Notes under the pieces: model-generated
Databases searched by the model: none
Seen by the model: only the letters and a program-made list of their open reading frames with translations
What the model was told of the DNA's origin: nothing
In this document: positions 35,476 through 47,499 of the stretch, in pieces
How the letters are laid out: every line of letters starts with the position of its first letter
How positions within the stretch are numbered: the stretch's first letter is position 1
From: Epiperipatus broadwayi
Lineage: Eukaryota > Onychophora > Udeonychophora > Euonychophora > Peripatidae
Length of the DNA stretch: 64,000 bases
Assembly (NCBI GenBank): GCA_028023455.1
Contig: JAQFVV010012985.1
Location: 1-64,000, forward strand
Reading direction: 5' to 3'
Program-made: the position numbers and the translations under genes

Positions 35476-36299
35476 ATTATTTTAATTAAAGTGAAGTATA
35501 ATCATAAACTTTTTTTGTATTTTTATATATCAATTTTAAGTATTTTGTGAATAAAACAGCCCTTAAATTATATAATTGTAAATACAATGAAACATGGGGA
35601 ATAAAAAGGTTATGCAGTATGGTCTGTTATAATGATCTTATTTGACTACGAAAAGTTAATCTTAATATTAATTTGTTAATGGTAGAGGTGACTTTGTATT
35701 AGCTTATTATTGTAGCTTAATTATTAAACACTTTGTTCTTGATCAGTAGATTAAAACAAAATTATCATCTAAAGCAATCATTTAAACAGGAGAAATATAA
35801 TACAAAATGTAAACATTTAAATGTAAATATGATCAGAAATGGAAATAAACCTAGTCCATTTTATTGCTTTTCTATATAAATTATAAAATAACAAAAATGT
35901 CATATATAACAAATATAATATATATTAATAATTATATGTAAAAAGCCTTTGTTATCACACAATTTTATGCCCTTATTTTTACTTTTACTGCAAAACTGTA
36001 GATGGAGCTCTGTGTGCAATGATATGTAAACAATTAAAGTAGATGTTTAACATTTGATATGAGCATAATATCATGTGCTAAAAAAGTCTTTTCCTATATA
36101 ATTATTGATATATATATATATATCATTTACATATATTTTTGTTATTATTTTTATAAATGAAAACATATGTGGAAAATTAATTGCTGCACATATTGTATAG
36201 TTTAATTTCAATAAAATTTAAGTCCAAGTTAAATGAAAGTGTAAAACCATATTCTACTTTAAATTAACTAGATACTTATAGTTGATATATATACTAGAT

Positions 36300-38230
36300 A
36301 TTTCTGCTATAAGTTAAAATGTATATCTCTTATGCATATATCATGTTTAGTATGTGGACATAATATATATATATATTGTAAATGAATTTCATGAATTTCA
36401 TTTAATACATATAATTTTTAATTTAAATCACTATCCAACATATATTATAAATGTCATTAGATATTTCTACATTAAGTTAATTATACTATTAATGTATATT
36501 TTATATTTAGTATGTGTATAACTATATATGTATAATAAATCAGTAAGTCAATTTTCTATTTAAAATTATTTGATAGATTTTATTTTTTATTTTAATACAG
36601 TTTTTTTTTAATCAGTTTTTATTTATAGTCTAGATTTGAGAATTGATATCTTTGCATTGATTGTTAACTACTGAAAATTTATCTTTCTGGTAATTAATAT
36701 ATTGTGAGGTTATATTAATTGTTACATATATACAAACAAATTATTTTAAACAATTACTGTGCTCATTAAAAGAATTAGCATTAAGGTAAGAGACTTTATT
36801 GAAGCAGATGTGCTAATGAGATAGCAGTATATATATATTTTTTTTTAAAAAAATAAAATTTATTAGCTAAAAAGATACATGAATAAAAGTGTCTATATAA
36901 ACTTGAGTTTTGACTTAAATACTGATGCTAGACATTATTATCTCTTTATACAGGTGAAGCTGAGGGTATTTCATTTTCTTAGGACAGGTTGACACCAGCC
37001 CAGGATTCAGTGTGTAATTTATTGGGTGCCAGAAGTCGATCTCTGTCACGAAAGTTTGTCAAAATTTTGATATAGGTGGCTTTAACATTATTATCTGAGA
37101 ACCAGAAGATGTGCTCACACCTGGTGAGCCAGAGTGCAAATGTTAGGAATATGGACATTCTGATGGTGGAAAAAACTCCTGCCTTGATAGCATTTTTGAT
37201 AGAGGGAGTATCTGTGGTCAAAGGACACCTGTTGGCAGATGTAGGATCTAAGTGAGCTTAAATAAGGACAGAAATACAAAAGATGAGTGATAGTTTTGTC
37301 TGCAGTTGAGCACAGCTGACATAGCATATTGAGCTTGGAGAATCCTCTTCTTGTGACCAAGAAGTGATTTGTAAAAAGGGAGTCTAGATTTAATTTTATC
37401 AGAAAATCTATGTATTTGGACTCGATGTACCAGTTCTTTGATTTACGTATCAGTGACTTGTTATTTAGCCCTAGTGATTGTTGAGAGGCAGTGAGGTTTG
37501 GGTATCTTAATTTATACATCTGCCAATATGTTTTCTTTCCCTCTAAAATAGGTTTGGTTAATGTTATCATATTAGTGATGTGTTTCCATAGCTATTTTAA
37601 TACAGTTGTTTTAAAAAAATGGTAAAGAACAAAATTCATGATCCATGTTTTAACTAATTATAATGACTTTTCTAGTTTAGCTTTTAAAAAAAACAGTTGT
37701 TTTAAAATAAAAATAAAAACTTTCAAACAATAGAAAACTTAGTTACTGATTTATTATATATATATATATATGATTATGTACACATACTAAATATAATATT
37801 TACATTAAGAGTTTAAAATGGGTAAACATCTTATTAAATTAAAAAAATATTTATACTGCTCTCTTAGAATATTATTTAAAACAAATCAAAGTTCTAAGAA
37901 TATTTGTTAGCTGTAATATGTAAAGAATTTTTAATATTTTCCCACCCTCTGTTTTATGTCTATGAAACTAATTTACATACTGAAAATATAAGTGTTTCAA
38001 ATGGATTAGGCTGATAAAACTTAGTTATATATCAATTTTGAATTTCTATTGAATTTAAATATATTAAACCTTGATTTTAAAATTTTATTTTATCATGAAA
38101 AAGATTAAAAGTTAACAAACTCATTTTTTGACTTCAATAAAAAGCATTTAATAAAATAAAAACATAATCAAATTTACTCTAATAAAAATTCACAGATCAC
38201 TGATTTAGCCACATCATATTCAGAACTTTT
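36300..38230. repeat. Dispersed repeat A, copy 2 (interrupted)
   Basis: Second copy of the sequence at 1-2620, lacking both foldback insertions of copy 1 but itself split by a LINE fragment (about 36780-37593). TTTTAATACAGTT occurs on both sides of that insertion (36588 and 37594). Its left end has an extra internal duplication: TAGATATTTCT...TTTAGTATGTG occurs at 36296 and again at 36458. Confidence 0.65.
36960..37593 (-). pseudogene. LINE C-terminal fragment with zinc-finger motif
   Basis: A 151-codon minus frame (37570-37115) includes GFSKLNMLCQLCSTADK then TITHLLYFCP, that is C-x2-C-x8-H-x4-C, the zinc-binding motif found after the reverse transcriptase in several LINE clades. It shifts near 37220 into a second frame (37221-36979) continuing ALWLTRCEHIFWFSDNNVKA. 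The reverse transcriptase itself is missing. The clade is uncertain. It lies inside copy 2 of dispersed repeat A, where copy 1 is empty. Confidence 0.75.
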
Positions 38231-39530
38231 ACTTTCTTACTTGATAATTGTTTATTTTTTCTTGCTACTATAACTTTTGTTTCTGGCTAATTGTGATAAT
38301 TAAAGTTGACATTAAAAATATAACCAAATTAAGCTGATAAAAATCAGTGTACTTTCATATTTATTTGGAGTTGTTTTCTGCAGGTTTTTTTTATTCATCA
38401 AATTGGATAAAACTTTGATTGTTATTATCTGAAAGTTGTGTGTTTATTCATAAAATATTAAAGTAAAATAATCAGAATTCTTTTAATTTAGCTTCTAAAA
38501 ATTGAATTATTTTACATTGCTCAAATATAATGAAAAAAAAATTATTACTATAAAAAAATCTAAGAAAACTTGCCAAAACTTTTCTTCAATAAACAAAAAA
38601 ATATTTTTCAATTATGATGTGCAATCCTCATTGATTTGTCTTGTCTTAGAAATAGAAATGTTGATTATTTATTTATGTTCTCTTTTATTTTTCTAAACTT
38701 AAATGTTTATTGATAAAAATTTAAATCTAATTACATTATTAGTCAATATATTGTGAAAAATAATTATAAATATGTAAATAATTATAAAAAAATAGAAGTT
38801 TTCTATTTGCAAATACTGGAAGTCATTGACTTATAAACAATGTTCAAATGTTATTCATTTCTCTTGATTATTCTGTTTTGAAAAATTAAATATATTTAAA
38901 TAAAGATTTATATTTAAGTATAGTATTAGTCCATATATTTTAAAATTGATTATAAAGTAAATAATTTTGGAAAATACATGTTTATATTAAAAATTCTATT
39001 ACAAAAAAATAAACCAGTTTGTGTGAGATTTATTTATAGTTAGAAACTCTGTCAACAATGGTGGGAGGGGTAGTCAGTTTTTTGAAGCACAATATAAGAT
39101 GAAAGGGACAGACAGTTCATTCTTTGTAATACCATATATGGCAACCAAATTCACTTTTTTTTGTTAAAATACTGCCATCTGCAGAATTTTTTTAATTAAA
39201 ATATTAATATAGGTTAAGCTCAGATTTTACAGTAAAATGAACATTAAATGCAGATAATATGGCCAAAATTATGTTTCTGAACTGTAATTTGCTGACAAAA
39301 GTTTAATCAGCATTCTAACTCATTTTTAGTAGCTTTAAAATGTTTTGTAACTGCATAATGTTTGTCAGTCAATGATTCTTGTCATAACATTTGCATTCAT
39401 TGATATATTTAAGGGAAGGTGTTTATGAATTTCTAGGCTTATCAATATATTTTCTCAGCTAAAGATACAAACTGACAGATATGTGAAATAAAGTGGTTAC
39501 TTAAACCTTATAAAGTATTACAGAGATGTA
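38231..39530. other. Non-coding stretch
   Basis: AT-rich; the 64-codon frame at 38502-38696 is Lys/Ile/Phe-rich and without a domain. Confidence 0.45.
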
Positions 39531-39766
39531 AGATGTAATATGTTGGACTATTTCCATCATTTATGAGTGAATATTGAATGTATAGAAAATTTTAAACTTT
39601 ATTTAAACTTTTCAAATACAAACAACTTGTTAGTAATAACACACAAATAGACAATACAGGTTAGTAACAAGTTGTTTGTATTTGAAAAGTTTAAATAAAG
39701 TTTAAAATTTTCTATACATTCAATATTCACTCATAAATGATGGAAATAGTCCAACATATTACATCT
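39531..39766. repeat. Perfect 102 bp inverted repeat (Penelope-type palindrome 2)
   Basis: From AGATGTAATATGTTGGACTA (39531) to CAAACAACTTGTTA, and read inverted from 39766 back to TAACAAGTTGTTTG, no base differs over about 102 positions, with a spacer of about 32. The sequence is homologous to the ends of 10891-11403, 40320-40975 and 45255-47250, all of which are diverged. Confidence 0.95.
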
Positions 39767-39929
39767 TATAATATACCATCATTACTAACCTTCAGACAAA
39801 TACTATTACAGAGATGTATATTATTGTAACATTTACTTTTCATTATGGAAACCTTAGCAAGATAAAACATTTGCTATACAGTTTATTCTCCATCAAAGAT
39901 TTTGTTGTAACAAACATTACTACATTTAT

Positions 39930-40085
39930 TAATGTAGATTAGGAATAAATACAAATAATAAATCAAATGGAGTTATTATTTGGGATTTTATAAGAAGTTT
40001 GTGCACCAGAAGTACCAGAACTGGAATTGATCCAAGGACTTTATGCTCTTGAATCTGGCACCTTACCATTGCACTAGATCTAAAA
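39930..40085 (-). repeat. tRNA-derived SINE, antisense
   Basis: On the minus strand, TAGTGCAATGGTAAGGTGCC is A-box-like and TTGGATCAATTCCAG contains a B box (compare GGTTCGAATCC), about 45 bases apart. The TAAATCAAATGG...TTATTATTTGGG tail matches 11435 and 16690. Confidence 0.7.
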
Positions 40086-40319
40086 ATGTGTGTTGATATA
40101 TATATACATACACAATATACAAAAATGTTATCAGAAAATAGTTAAATTCATTTTTGTTTCTATAATCTGAAAAAAATTTTTATTCAACATCATCAGTTCC
40201 CAGGAACCCAGCATTATATGGGTCTGTTGTTTTTATGCCCCACCTTTCTCCAATTTTTTCTATCTTTAGTAAGAAGATTGAGTAAATGTAAAGATTAAAT
40301 TCACACCAATCTTAATTAT

Positions 40320-40975
40320 CTCATAGTATGTTGAACTATTTCAATCATCTATTATTTAATGTTGAATACTTAAGAAAAAATGCAGGGGTGATGTGGAGAA
40401 GAGAAGCTAAAGATTGGAAAAAATGGATTGAACTTGGAGAGACCTTCATCCTGCAGTGGATTGATAATGGTTGATTATGATGATGATGATGACTTAAAAA
40501 ATTTAAACATTGTTTAAACTTTTCTAAATACAAACACACATCAATAGACAACACAGGTTAGTAGATTAAATAACATTTTGAGTGGTGTTATTCTGCACTT
40601 TTCTTCAGGTCTTTCTGGTCTGGTCGGTGACAATACTAACATAGGAGTTGAACTTAAACCTTTATATTCTTGAATATTGAAGTTTAAGACAATGCTAGCT
40701 CAGCACTGTCTTAAAATTCAATATTCAAGAATGTAAGGGTTAAGTTGGAATTGTATGCTAGTATTGTCACTGGTCAGAATCAGAAACACTTGAATAAGAG
40801 CAGAGAATGATACCATTTGAAACATTGTTTAATCTATTAATATGTGTTGTCTATTTGTGTGCTATTATTAACAGTTGTTTGTATTTGGAAAAGTTTAATT
40901 ATGGCTTAACATTTTCTACACATTCAACATTTAATGATAAATGATGGACATAGTTCAACATATCACATCTAAAAT
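40320..40975. repeat. Penelope-type palindrome 3, 650 bp
   Basis: Imperfect inverted halves meet near 40694 (GACAATGCTAGC / CAGCACTGTC). Shared inverted blocks are ATGTTGAACTA, TTTAATGTTGAA, TTTAAACTTTTC, ATAGACAACACA, AGTGACAATACTA and TTCTTGAATATTGAA. The left arm is interrupted at 40380-40497 by an RTE tail. The right half (about 40700-40975) matches 47000-47240. Confidence 0.8.
40380..40497 (+). mobile_element. RTE-like LINE 3' end inserted in a palindrome
   Basis: GAGAAGAGAAGCTAAAGATT, GAACTTGGAGAGACCTTCAT, CCTGCAGTGGATTGAT and a (GAT)4 tail match the 3' end of 33885-34925. ACTTAAGAAAAAAT before and ACTTAAAAAAT after look like a target-site duplication. A minus frame of 69 codons here is a shadow. 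Confidence 0.75.
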
Positions 40976-43303
40976 ACCAACATCACAAACCATTCAGCAA
41001 CCTTAAATATTATTTATATGTAGTTTATTTTTTCACTAATTGCAACATCTTTTACAAAACTTTCTTTAACATAATTTCTTTTCAAGTTTTTCTGTATAGT
41101 TTTTCACCAGAATGCTTTTGGAACCTATGTATATTTATTCATTCAACTGCTAAGATTCTTAGTAACAAAACCTCACATGATTTTCTCATCTTTTTTAAAA
41201 TATATACTTTTAAGAGAGGGCACAAAAGTTCAAGATTATTTATAGAAGCAAAAAATCCATTAATTTCAGCACTGGATCCTATATCCTCAATGTTGAAAGC
41301 AAAATTCAGAAAATAATTTTGAGATATTGATATAAGAACAATTATTATCTAGTATGTGTCAATTTATAGAAAATGATTTTTGGAGAGGAATGAAAATAGT
41401 CACTTTTGAAATTATGTACTAAAGTACCTTTGACAAATTATTTTATAATCATCCATAATTTCATAATCTTAAAATACAATAATAAATATCATTATGTTAA
41501 GTTCATTTGATGTAAAATTTGATGTTCCAAATTTTGTATGTACTTTGTAGATGTGGATTTTTTTGTAACTGTTTTTAATGTTATTTTATTAATTGTTTTT
41601 GATAATTAAAAGTATTAATAATATTAGTTTTAGGACACACACATTTTTTATGTTGGTTAGTTTAATTCTATAAGTTCTGGATCTTTTTAAAAAAAATTAT
41701 TACCAATTTAACACTGTTTTGTTTTGGCTATAAATGTACATTGAGGCCTGGAACCATGTAATCATTTACAATAAAATAAATATACAACAAATATTTTTTT
41801 CACTAAATTAAGATATGTATAATAAATACAAATGTAACAATGAACACTAGAGTGCAGACATTTTGGTTTTAACTTTTTCTAAGGGATAATTACCAATTTA
41901 GATTTATGTCTTTATTTGTACTGTAATGGTAAGGTTCATATCTTCTGTTAACAAGATGTAGAGTATAAACTGAATACAGAAAACTCAGTATATTTGGGCT
42001 GGGGAAGCCACCCTAAGAGTATTAAGTCTTAACTTATTTGCCTGTGCTTCTGCCATCTCCACTATATGAGCAATACCCCTGATGCTACTATTAGTACAAC
42101 TTCCTTCTACTCTCAGGAGTCAAGGAGAGACAAGAGACCCTTAATAATAATAATAATAATAAGCCTTGCCCTAGGTTTGCTAACCAAGTGTTAATACAGA
42201 TTGACATCTGGTCCATGACAAAGTAATATTAAAATATTTAATAACTTTCAGAAATGTATGAATGAAAGTGGAATGATGTGGTATGGATCATACAGAAAGG
42301 CAACAACAACAACAGATATAATTTAATACAAAATTTAATAATTGACAAACTGAATATATATACATTAATAGGTTGGCTTCACTCATAATACAATTACTTA
42401 GATAACAATATAGTGCCTAATGTTGAAGAATATGTATATGAAAGGCAATACAATTCTATTTTATTAATGATGAAATATTTAATTATTTGAGGTTCTATAC
42501 TTTCATGGGTAAATGTAGGGTAAGTTCATATTTCAATATGCCTTATTTAAATGTCACCCAATTGGATTAATAGATGTGAGTATGTATAATTTAGAGATTA
42601 AAGCATTACAACCACAGACATAATTATATCTAACTAGAAGTAATTTATATTAGTAATGAGATTTATTAAGTTAATTTAGTGATGTATGTGGGACTAGAAT
42701 AATGATGGTCTTAGGAAACTAATTATTCATAACTATGTGAGATTGATATATGTAAGAGTAGAAAGGGATTAAGTAATATAATAGCTGAAATGTTATAGAT
42801 AAATATAGAAGTATAAAGGTTAAACCATCAAACATCACATGATCACCATATCTATACTAGCACATAATTTGTTGTAAACAAAGGCAAAACTCCCCATACA
42901 GTAGTGCCATCCTGTGCCAAACAGAGTAATCAATGGATGCCAGAAGGCTTGTGCATAAAATCCCTATCTAGTGCCTACTCATCCAATATCCCCAGACTAG
43001 CTTCTGGCTTGTGGTCATCATCAGTGAGGAGCATTTGGATTGGATAGAATAAGTGGATTCATTTTATTCTTTCCTAAATACTATATCTAGTGTTGGAAGT
43101 CAAAGTATTTATTTATTATTAGCACTCATAAAAAGCTATGCACAATAACTTGACAGAGTGGTGATTAATGTATTACAAATTTATAAACATGTGCTATATA
43201 AAATAAATGCTTATTTACATATGTTTAAGGTTAAAATTATATAATTTAGATGCAGTTGTAAGAGTACATTACAATTTATTTATATGGATTGAGTTTGTTA
43301 CAG
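40976..43303. other. Non-coding stretch
   Basis: A (TAA)6 run lies at 42148-42165 within a less AT-rich part (41995-42220). No frame or family was recognised; possible intron left of the 43.3 kb exon. Confidence 0.45.
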
Positions 43304-43631
43304 ATTTAGCTATAACTTTGGGAAATTAAATAGAAATGTTTTAGAGCTCTTGAAATGGAAGGCTATCTTAACTTTCTCAATTGTAGTGTTATTAGTGCAA
43401 TTAGTTGTTGTGATTCCAGTCATGAGAGGTTCATGGGAGTCAATATCACCAGATATCCAGCTTTTTTTATTTTATAATTGCTTCATTACATTGACTCCAA
43501 TGGTGGCAGCCCTCTCTATAGCATTAGCAACAGCATTTCTGGTCTCACTGGTGGCAGCAGCTAGTCAGAGGCATTTTATTCCTATAGTTGGTAGCAAGCA
43601 TGTAGTATTGGGCTGTAGAACCATTCTCCAG
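43304..43631 (+). CDS. Probable exon encoding a multi-pass membrane segment
   Basis: GAGTTTGTTACAG is an acceptor and CTCCAG|GTAGGA a donor. Between them the frame is open for 109 codons after one leading base, ending in phase 0. It starts FSYNFGKLNRNVLELLKWKA and has a hydrophobic helix (ILTFSIVVLLVQLVVVIPVM), then GSWESISPDIQ, then a long hydrophobic stretch (FYNCFITLTPM, AALSIALATAFLVSLVAAAS) and QRHFIPIVGSKHVVLGC. Ala/Val/Leu with G/C-ending codons stands out against AT-rich frames of Lys/Ile/Phe/Asn. So two or three membrane helices of a host protein are likely. I do not recognise the family. Confidence 0.55.
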
Positions 43632-44804
43632 GTAGGAAAATAGCACCCTGCCTATCTCTACTCTGATTTCGTTTCAAAATCACAGAATCTGGTTTACAAT
43701 ATCTAACTATATTATATCTCTCCCAAATTCTCACTCTATATATATACACCAAGTACAAAATTAATCTCCCATGCTGGCTTACCTTGCAGTGAAATAATCC
43801 ATTACATATTTTTTACTACGACAGCTGATGTGTTTATTATCTACTTTACTATCTAAAAGCTATAGCTGGGTGCTTCGAGTACATTTACTTTCATTACATT
43901 ATTTTCAGATATCTTGACTACATTAATTCTTTTGTTACAGTTTTACAAAATAAGATGTTGATAACATCTGCAACTTTCCAAAATGTTGTCGTTTTTACTA
44001 GTTAATTACATAAGCCATTAATGTATCTCTATGGGATTGCATTAGTGAAGTACTATTGTTCAGCTTTCCAACCCTCATTTAACTTTCTAATAAACAAAAT
44101 TTGTGGCATGATTTTTTAAATATTTAATATAAAAGAGCAAAGTAATATTATTAAATATACATCTTAAAGACAATATTGGAATACATATGTAGTCTCAGCA
44201 TAGCTGATATATGTGTTTACCCATATATCCATACACAACCATACATTTAAAGATAAATTAATCAATTTATCATTCCTTTAGATTATTAACTCACCTGTAT
44301 ATAATATATATATATATACATCTAACTCACCTGTGTATAATATATATATGATAAATTCTTCACATGTGATCTTGGCTCATTACAATGTGACACACACATT
44401 GCAATAGGACTAGAATTTAAACTAGGGTATAGATGTTGGTATGATATGAAGGAAGGTGAAACTAAGATTTGCAGAGCAGATCTTACCATTTCAGTATTCA
44501 ACAGTAAGTATGCATATTTTTTTAATTATATGGCTACATATGTATAGTAATGTTAGTCATGATTCTGAAACATAAAATGAGAATGCTAATTTAATCCATT
44601 GTCTGCTGAAAATGACATTTTTGACTTCTTTGTGCAGTTGAAGTTTCAATTTTCATAATAACTACTTAACATATAGTAAATAATATGAAATATTAAATGT
44701 TCCGTAAAACTAATGTGCCATAAAAACAATAAATTTAGAAGGAATTTGAATTCAGATTTTCAGCTTCCCTACAAATAATCCAATCAATCTTAAAAAAACT
44801 GATA
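43632..44804. other. Non-coding stretch
   Basis: Contains a direct duplication of CTCACCTG(T/G)TATAATATATATATA at 44292-44350. Otherwise nothing recognised. Confidence 0.45.
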
Positions 44805-45025
44805 TGCATGACCACATACATGTGAAAAGGATAAATGATCTCGAATATATGTATTTTGTGCTGAATCAGCACTCATCAGTTGGTGTTGGTTCAGCACAAA
44901 ATACTTATATTGGAGATCATTTACCTTTTTCACATGTATGTAGTCATGTGTGTTGGTTGTAAAAGATCAAGTGGATTAACTGTAGGGAGCTTGTAAGTCT
45001 GAGTTCAAATCCCTTTTAATTATAT
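44805..45025 (+). repeat. SINE with inverted core (foldback SINE)
   Basis: The core occurs twice, head to head: ATGACCACATACATGTGAAA...TTTGTGCTGAATCAGCA and TGGTTCAGCACAAAATA...TTTCACATGTATGTAGTCATG. It is followed by the tRNA-like part with GTAAAAGATCAAGTGG and GAGTTCAAATCCC. Other copies have one core only. Confidence 0.75.
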
Positions 45026-45929
45026 TAAATTCAGTGTAGATAATATACTTGTACTTAAATATTTAAAATAATAAAATTAAGAAAATATTTATCATTAAAT
45101 AAAACTAAAATATCCAAGGATTTAAACATGAGTAAAGTTAATAATTTTACATTTTCAAGGGTATCGGTGTCATGAGATAGAGTGGAGTCATGTGAAAGTC
45201 TATGCTCATATACCCTATATAATATTCACAAGTTGTAAATTTTAGTATATTATTTAATAAGTGTTGGACTATTTTCATCAGATAACATTAAATATTGAAT
45301 GTCTTTAAAAAAAATTTTTTTTAACTTTCCAATTACATTCAACTGTGAGTAAGACTACACCGGAAATTCTAAAATTGCAGTTGATATAATTGATGATGAT
45401 AGCAAAATACAAAAGCTCCTCATAGCAAGGCAATACAAAAAAGTGGCAAACCATCTAATATGAAGCACAGAACAAAGTTACAAGCATTACTACAAAGGCA
45501 TTGCAGGTACTTCAGTGATTCAGCAAAAGTAAATTAACACCAAATTCTCATCTTTATGTTCTACTTAAAATCCATAAGGTCTATACCACATTAAGACTAA
45601 AAGTTAATTCTATAAAATCACTTTGATTTATAAAAATTTCTTCTCAAAGTTGTTACTTCTTTGGCATAAAAGATTAGTCTTTGTCAGAAATTCTAAGCAC
45701 TTTGTACGATTAATTAAGAACATAAAAAGTGATATATTATTACACATTGATATGGCATGTTTATTCACTAATGAATTGTCAATGTTATGAACATTATCTA
45801 TTGTAACAAAAAAAGTAAATGACAATAACAGCTTAAAACCAGAACAATTCTTTGTATTGATAGTTTAATGGCACTATTAACATTATGCATAATAAGAATA
45901 TACTTTCAATACAACATGGAATTATTCCA

Positions 45930-46110
45930 ACAAAATCAAAAGATGGCTATGGGCTCACCACTTTCATCCATGCTTAGCAATATTTCCATGAAAAAACTCG
46001 ATACCATAACAAATAATACTCTATATTCACTTAAAGTTTGACTTCACTATGTTTGTGATAAATTTGTTTATATTAGCCATAGGTTAAAGCACTATTACAA
46101 ACATTCTGGA
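45930..46110 (+). pseudogene. Penelope-like reverse transcriptase, palm region
   Basis: The frame reads MAMGSPLSSMLSNISMKKLD (from 45943), the conserved MGSPLSP-x-L-x-N-I-F block of Penelope-like enzymes, then LHYVCDKFVYISHRLKHYY, where the catalytic Y-V-D-D has become Y-V-C-D. Stops before and after leave no functional reading frame. Confidence 0.75.
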
Positions 46111-46469
46111 CACATATCAACAACACGCTCTCTTCAATTAAATTGACAATAGAATCAAAACAATAACAGAAATTGGAATTATTCAATGTTCTTATTACAA
46201 CACTCCCTCATAACAAAATCAAAACTACAGTTCACAGAAAATGCACAAATTACAAAAAAAATATTTAGCATATACGTCCAATAATTCGAGAAACACAAGA
46301 TATGGAATTATCCTCTCACTATGGCAAAAGAAATTTGTTCAAAAACCAGTGATTTAGAAAAATAAAAACATCTGCATAGAATAAATTCTTATGAATAATG
46401 TTTATTCATCTGCTACCATTAAGAAAACTTTAAATAGACAAAAATAATCATAAAAATCATTATTGGTAG

Positions 46470-46970
46470 TTTAGTGTATCCATACATAACAGGAATGGCA
46501 GATAAACTAAAGAAAATTTGCCATCAATATAACATTACAACAGCTTTCTAAAGCCATACCACACAATGATGAATTTTCATATCTATAAATCTTAAACTTT
46601 AAATGCTGAAAAGCAAAAACTGTATCTATCAAATACAAAGTAAATGTGAGAGGATGAATACTAGGGAGACCAGTTGACCATTGAAATGTGATTAAAAGAA
46701 CACAAACTGATGATTAGAAATAAAACACATTTATCTAAAATGCAGACCATGTATGTATCAATAAATATATGTCTATTTGGGAAAGTATGAAATTATTAGA
46801 TAGAGAGAAAAAAGTACAAACAAGAAATTACTATTAAGTTTTTACATGGCAATGGCAACCCATAAATCAATCTAGTGTGACAATACATAATGTCTAAAAG
46901 CCACTGATTAATTTTTCTCTTAGGAAATCCTCATAGATAAATATATGAAATTTCTATTGTTTGTTGCTTT
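46470..46970 (+). pseudogene. Penelope-like GIY-YIG endonuclease, decayed
   Basis: Pieces in changing frames read YPYITGMADKLKKICHQYNI, then TREPVDH (GRP-V motif), a KRTQ-like E-H-K region, NADHVCINKYMSIWESMKLL and DREKKVQTRNYY. These follow the order GIY-YIG core, R, alpha-helix with EH, H-x-I-x-W-x, and L-DREK-x-x-RK seen in Penelope endonucleases. It differs clearly from the other endonuclease family at 25256. Confidence 0.65.
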
Positions 46971-47499
46971 GGCAGAATAGTTTGATTAGTTACAGCATTA
47001 CATTAAAATTCAATATTCAAGAATCTAAATGTCCAGATTGGAATACCATGCTAATACTGTTACTGGTCAGGTAAGAGACACTTGAAAAAAAAAGAATAAT
47101 AATATAGCACTCAAAAAATTGTTGTATATTAATCTAAGTGCTATTACAAATAGCTGAATGGAATGGTAAAGTTTAAATAAAGATTTAAATTATTCACAAG
47201 ATATTCAATATTTAATGTTCGATGATAGGCATAATTCAAAACTTAAATGCTTTTAATATGTTTGTTTTATATTTAGAATATTTTTAATTTTCTGAAATTA
47301 TTCTATACAAAATTTAAATAAAATATGTTCATTATTAAAAAAAATTGTTCTAAAAATAAATATATTATTTGTTTCATCACTTTCTTATTCCTAGGATCTT
47401 TATTTCCTAATATTTATTTAACAATAACATAGATAAAAAAATAAATTATTACTGAATTTGATTTCTGTATATGAAAATGCATATATATAATATTTAATG

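Larger units (their letters stand above)
45255..47250 (+). mobile_element. Penelope-like element, decayed, with inverted ends
   Basis: The left end (GTGTTGGACTATTTTCATC, AACATTAAATATTGAATGTC) and right end (AGATATTCAATATTTAATGTT, GATGATAGGC) are inverted relatives of each other and of the stand-alone palindromes. Between them are reverse transcriptase and endonuclease remnants in the Penelope order. A preceding ATTAACACCAAATTC-type block fits the upstream palm. All frames are interrupted. Confidence 0.75.

Noticed and set aside
39531-39766. MicroRNA precursor
   Set aside because: Arms of 102 perfect bases are too long and too perfect; it belongs to a repeat family.
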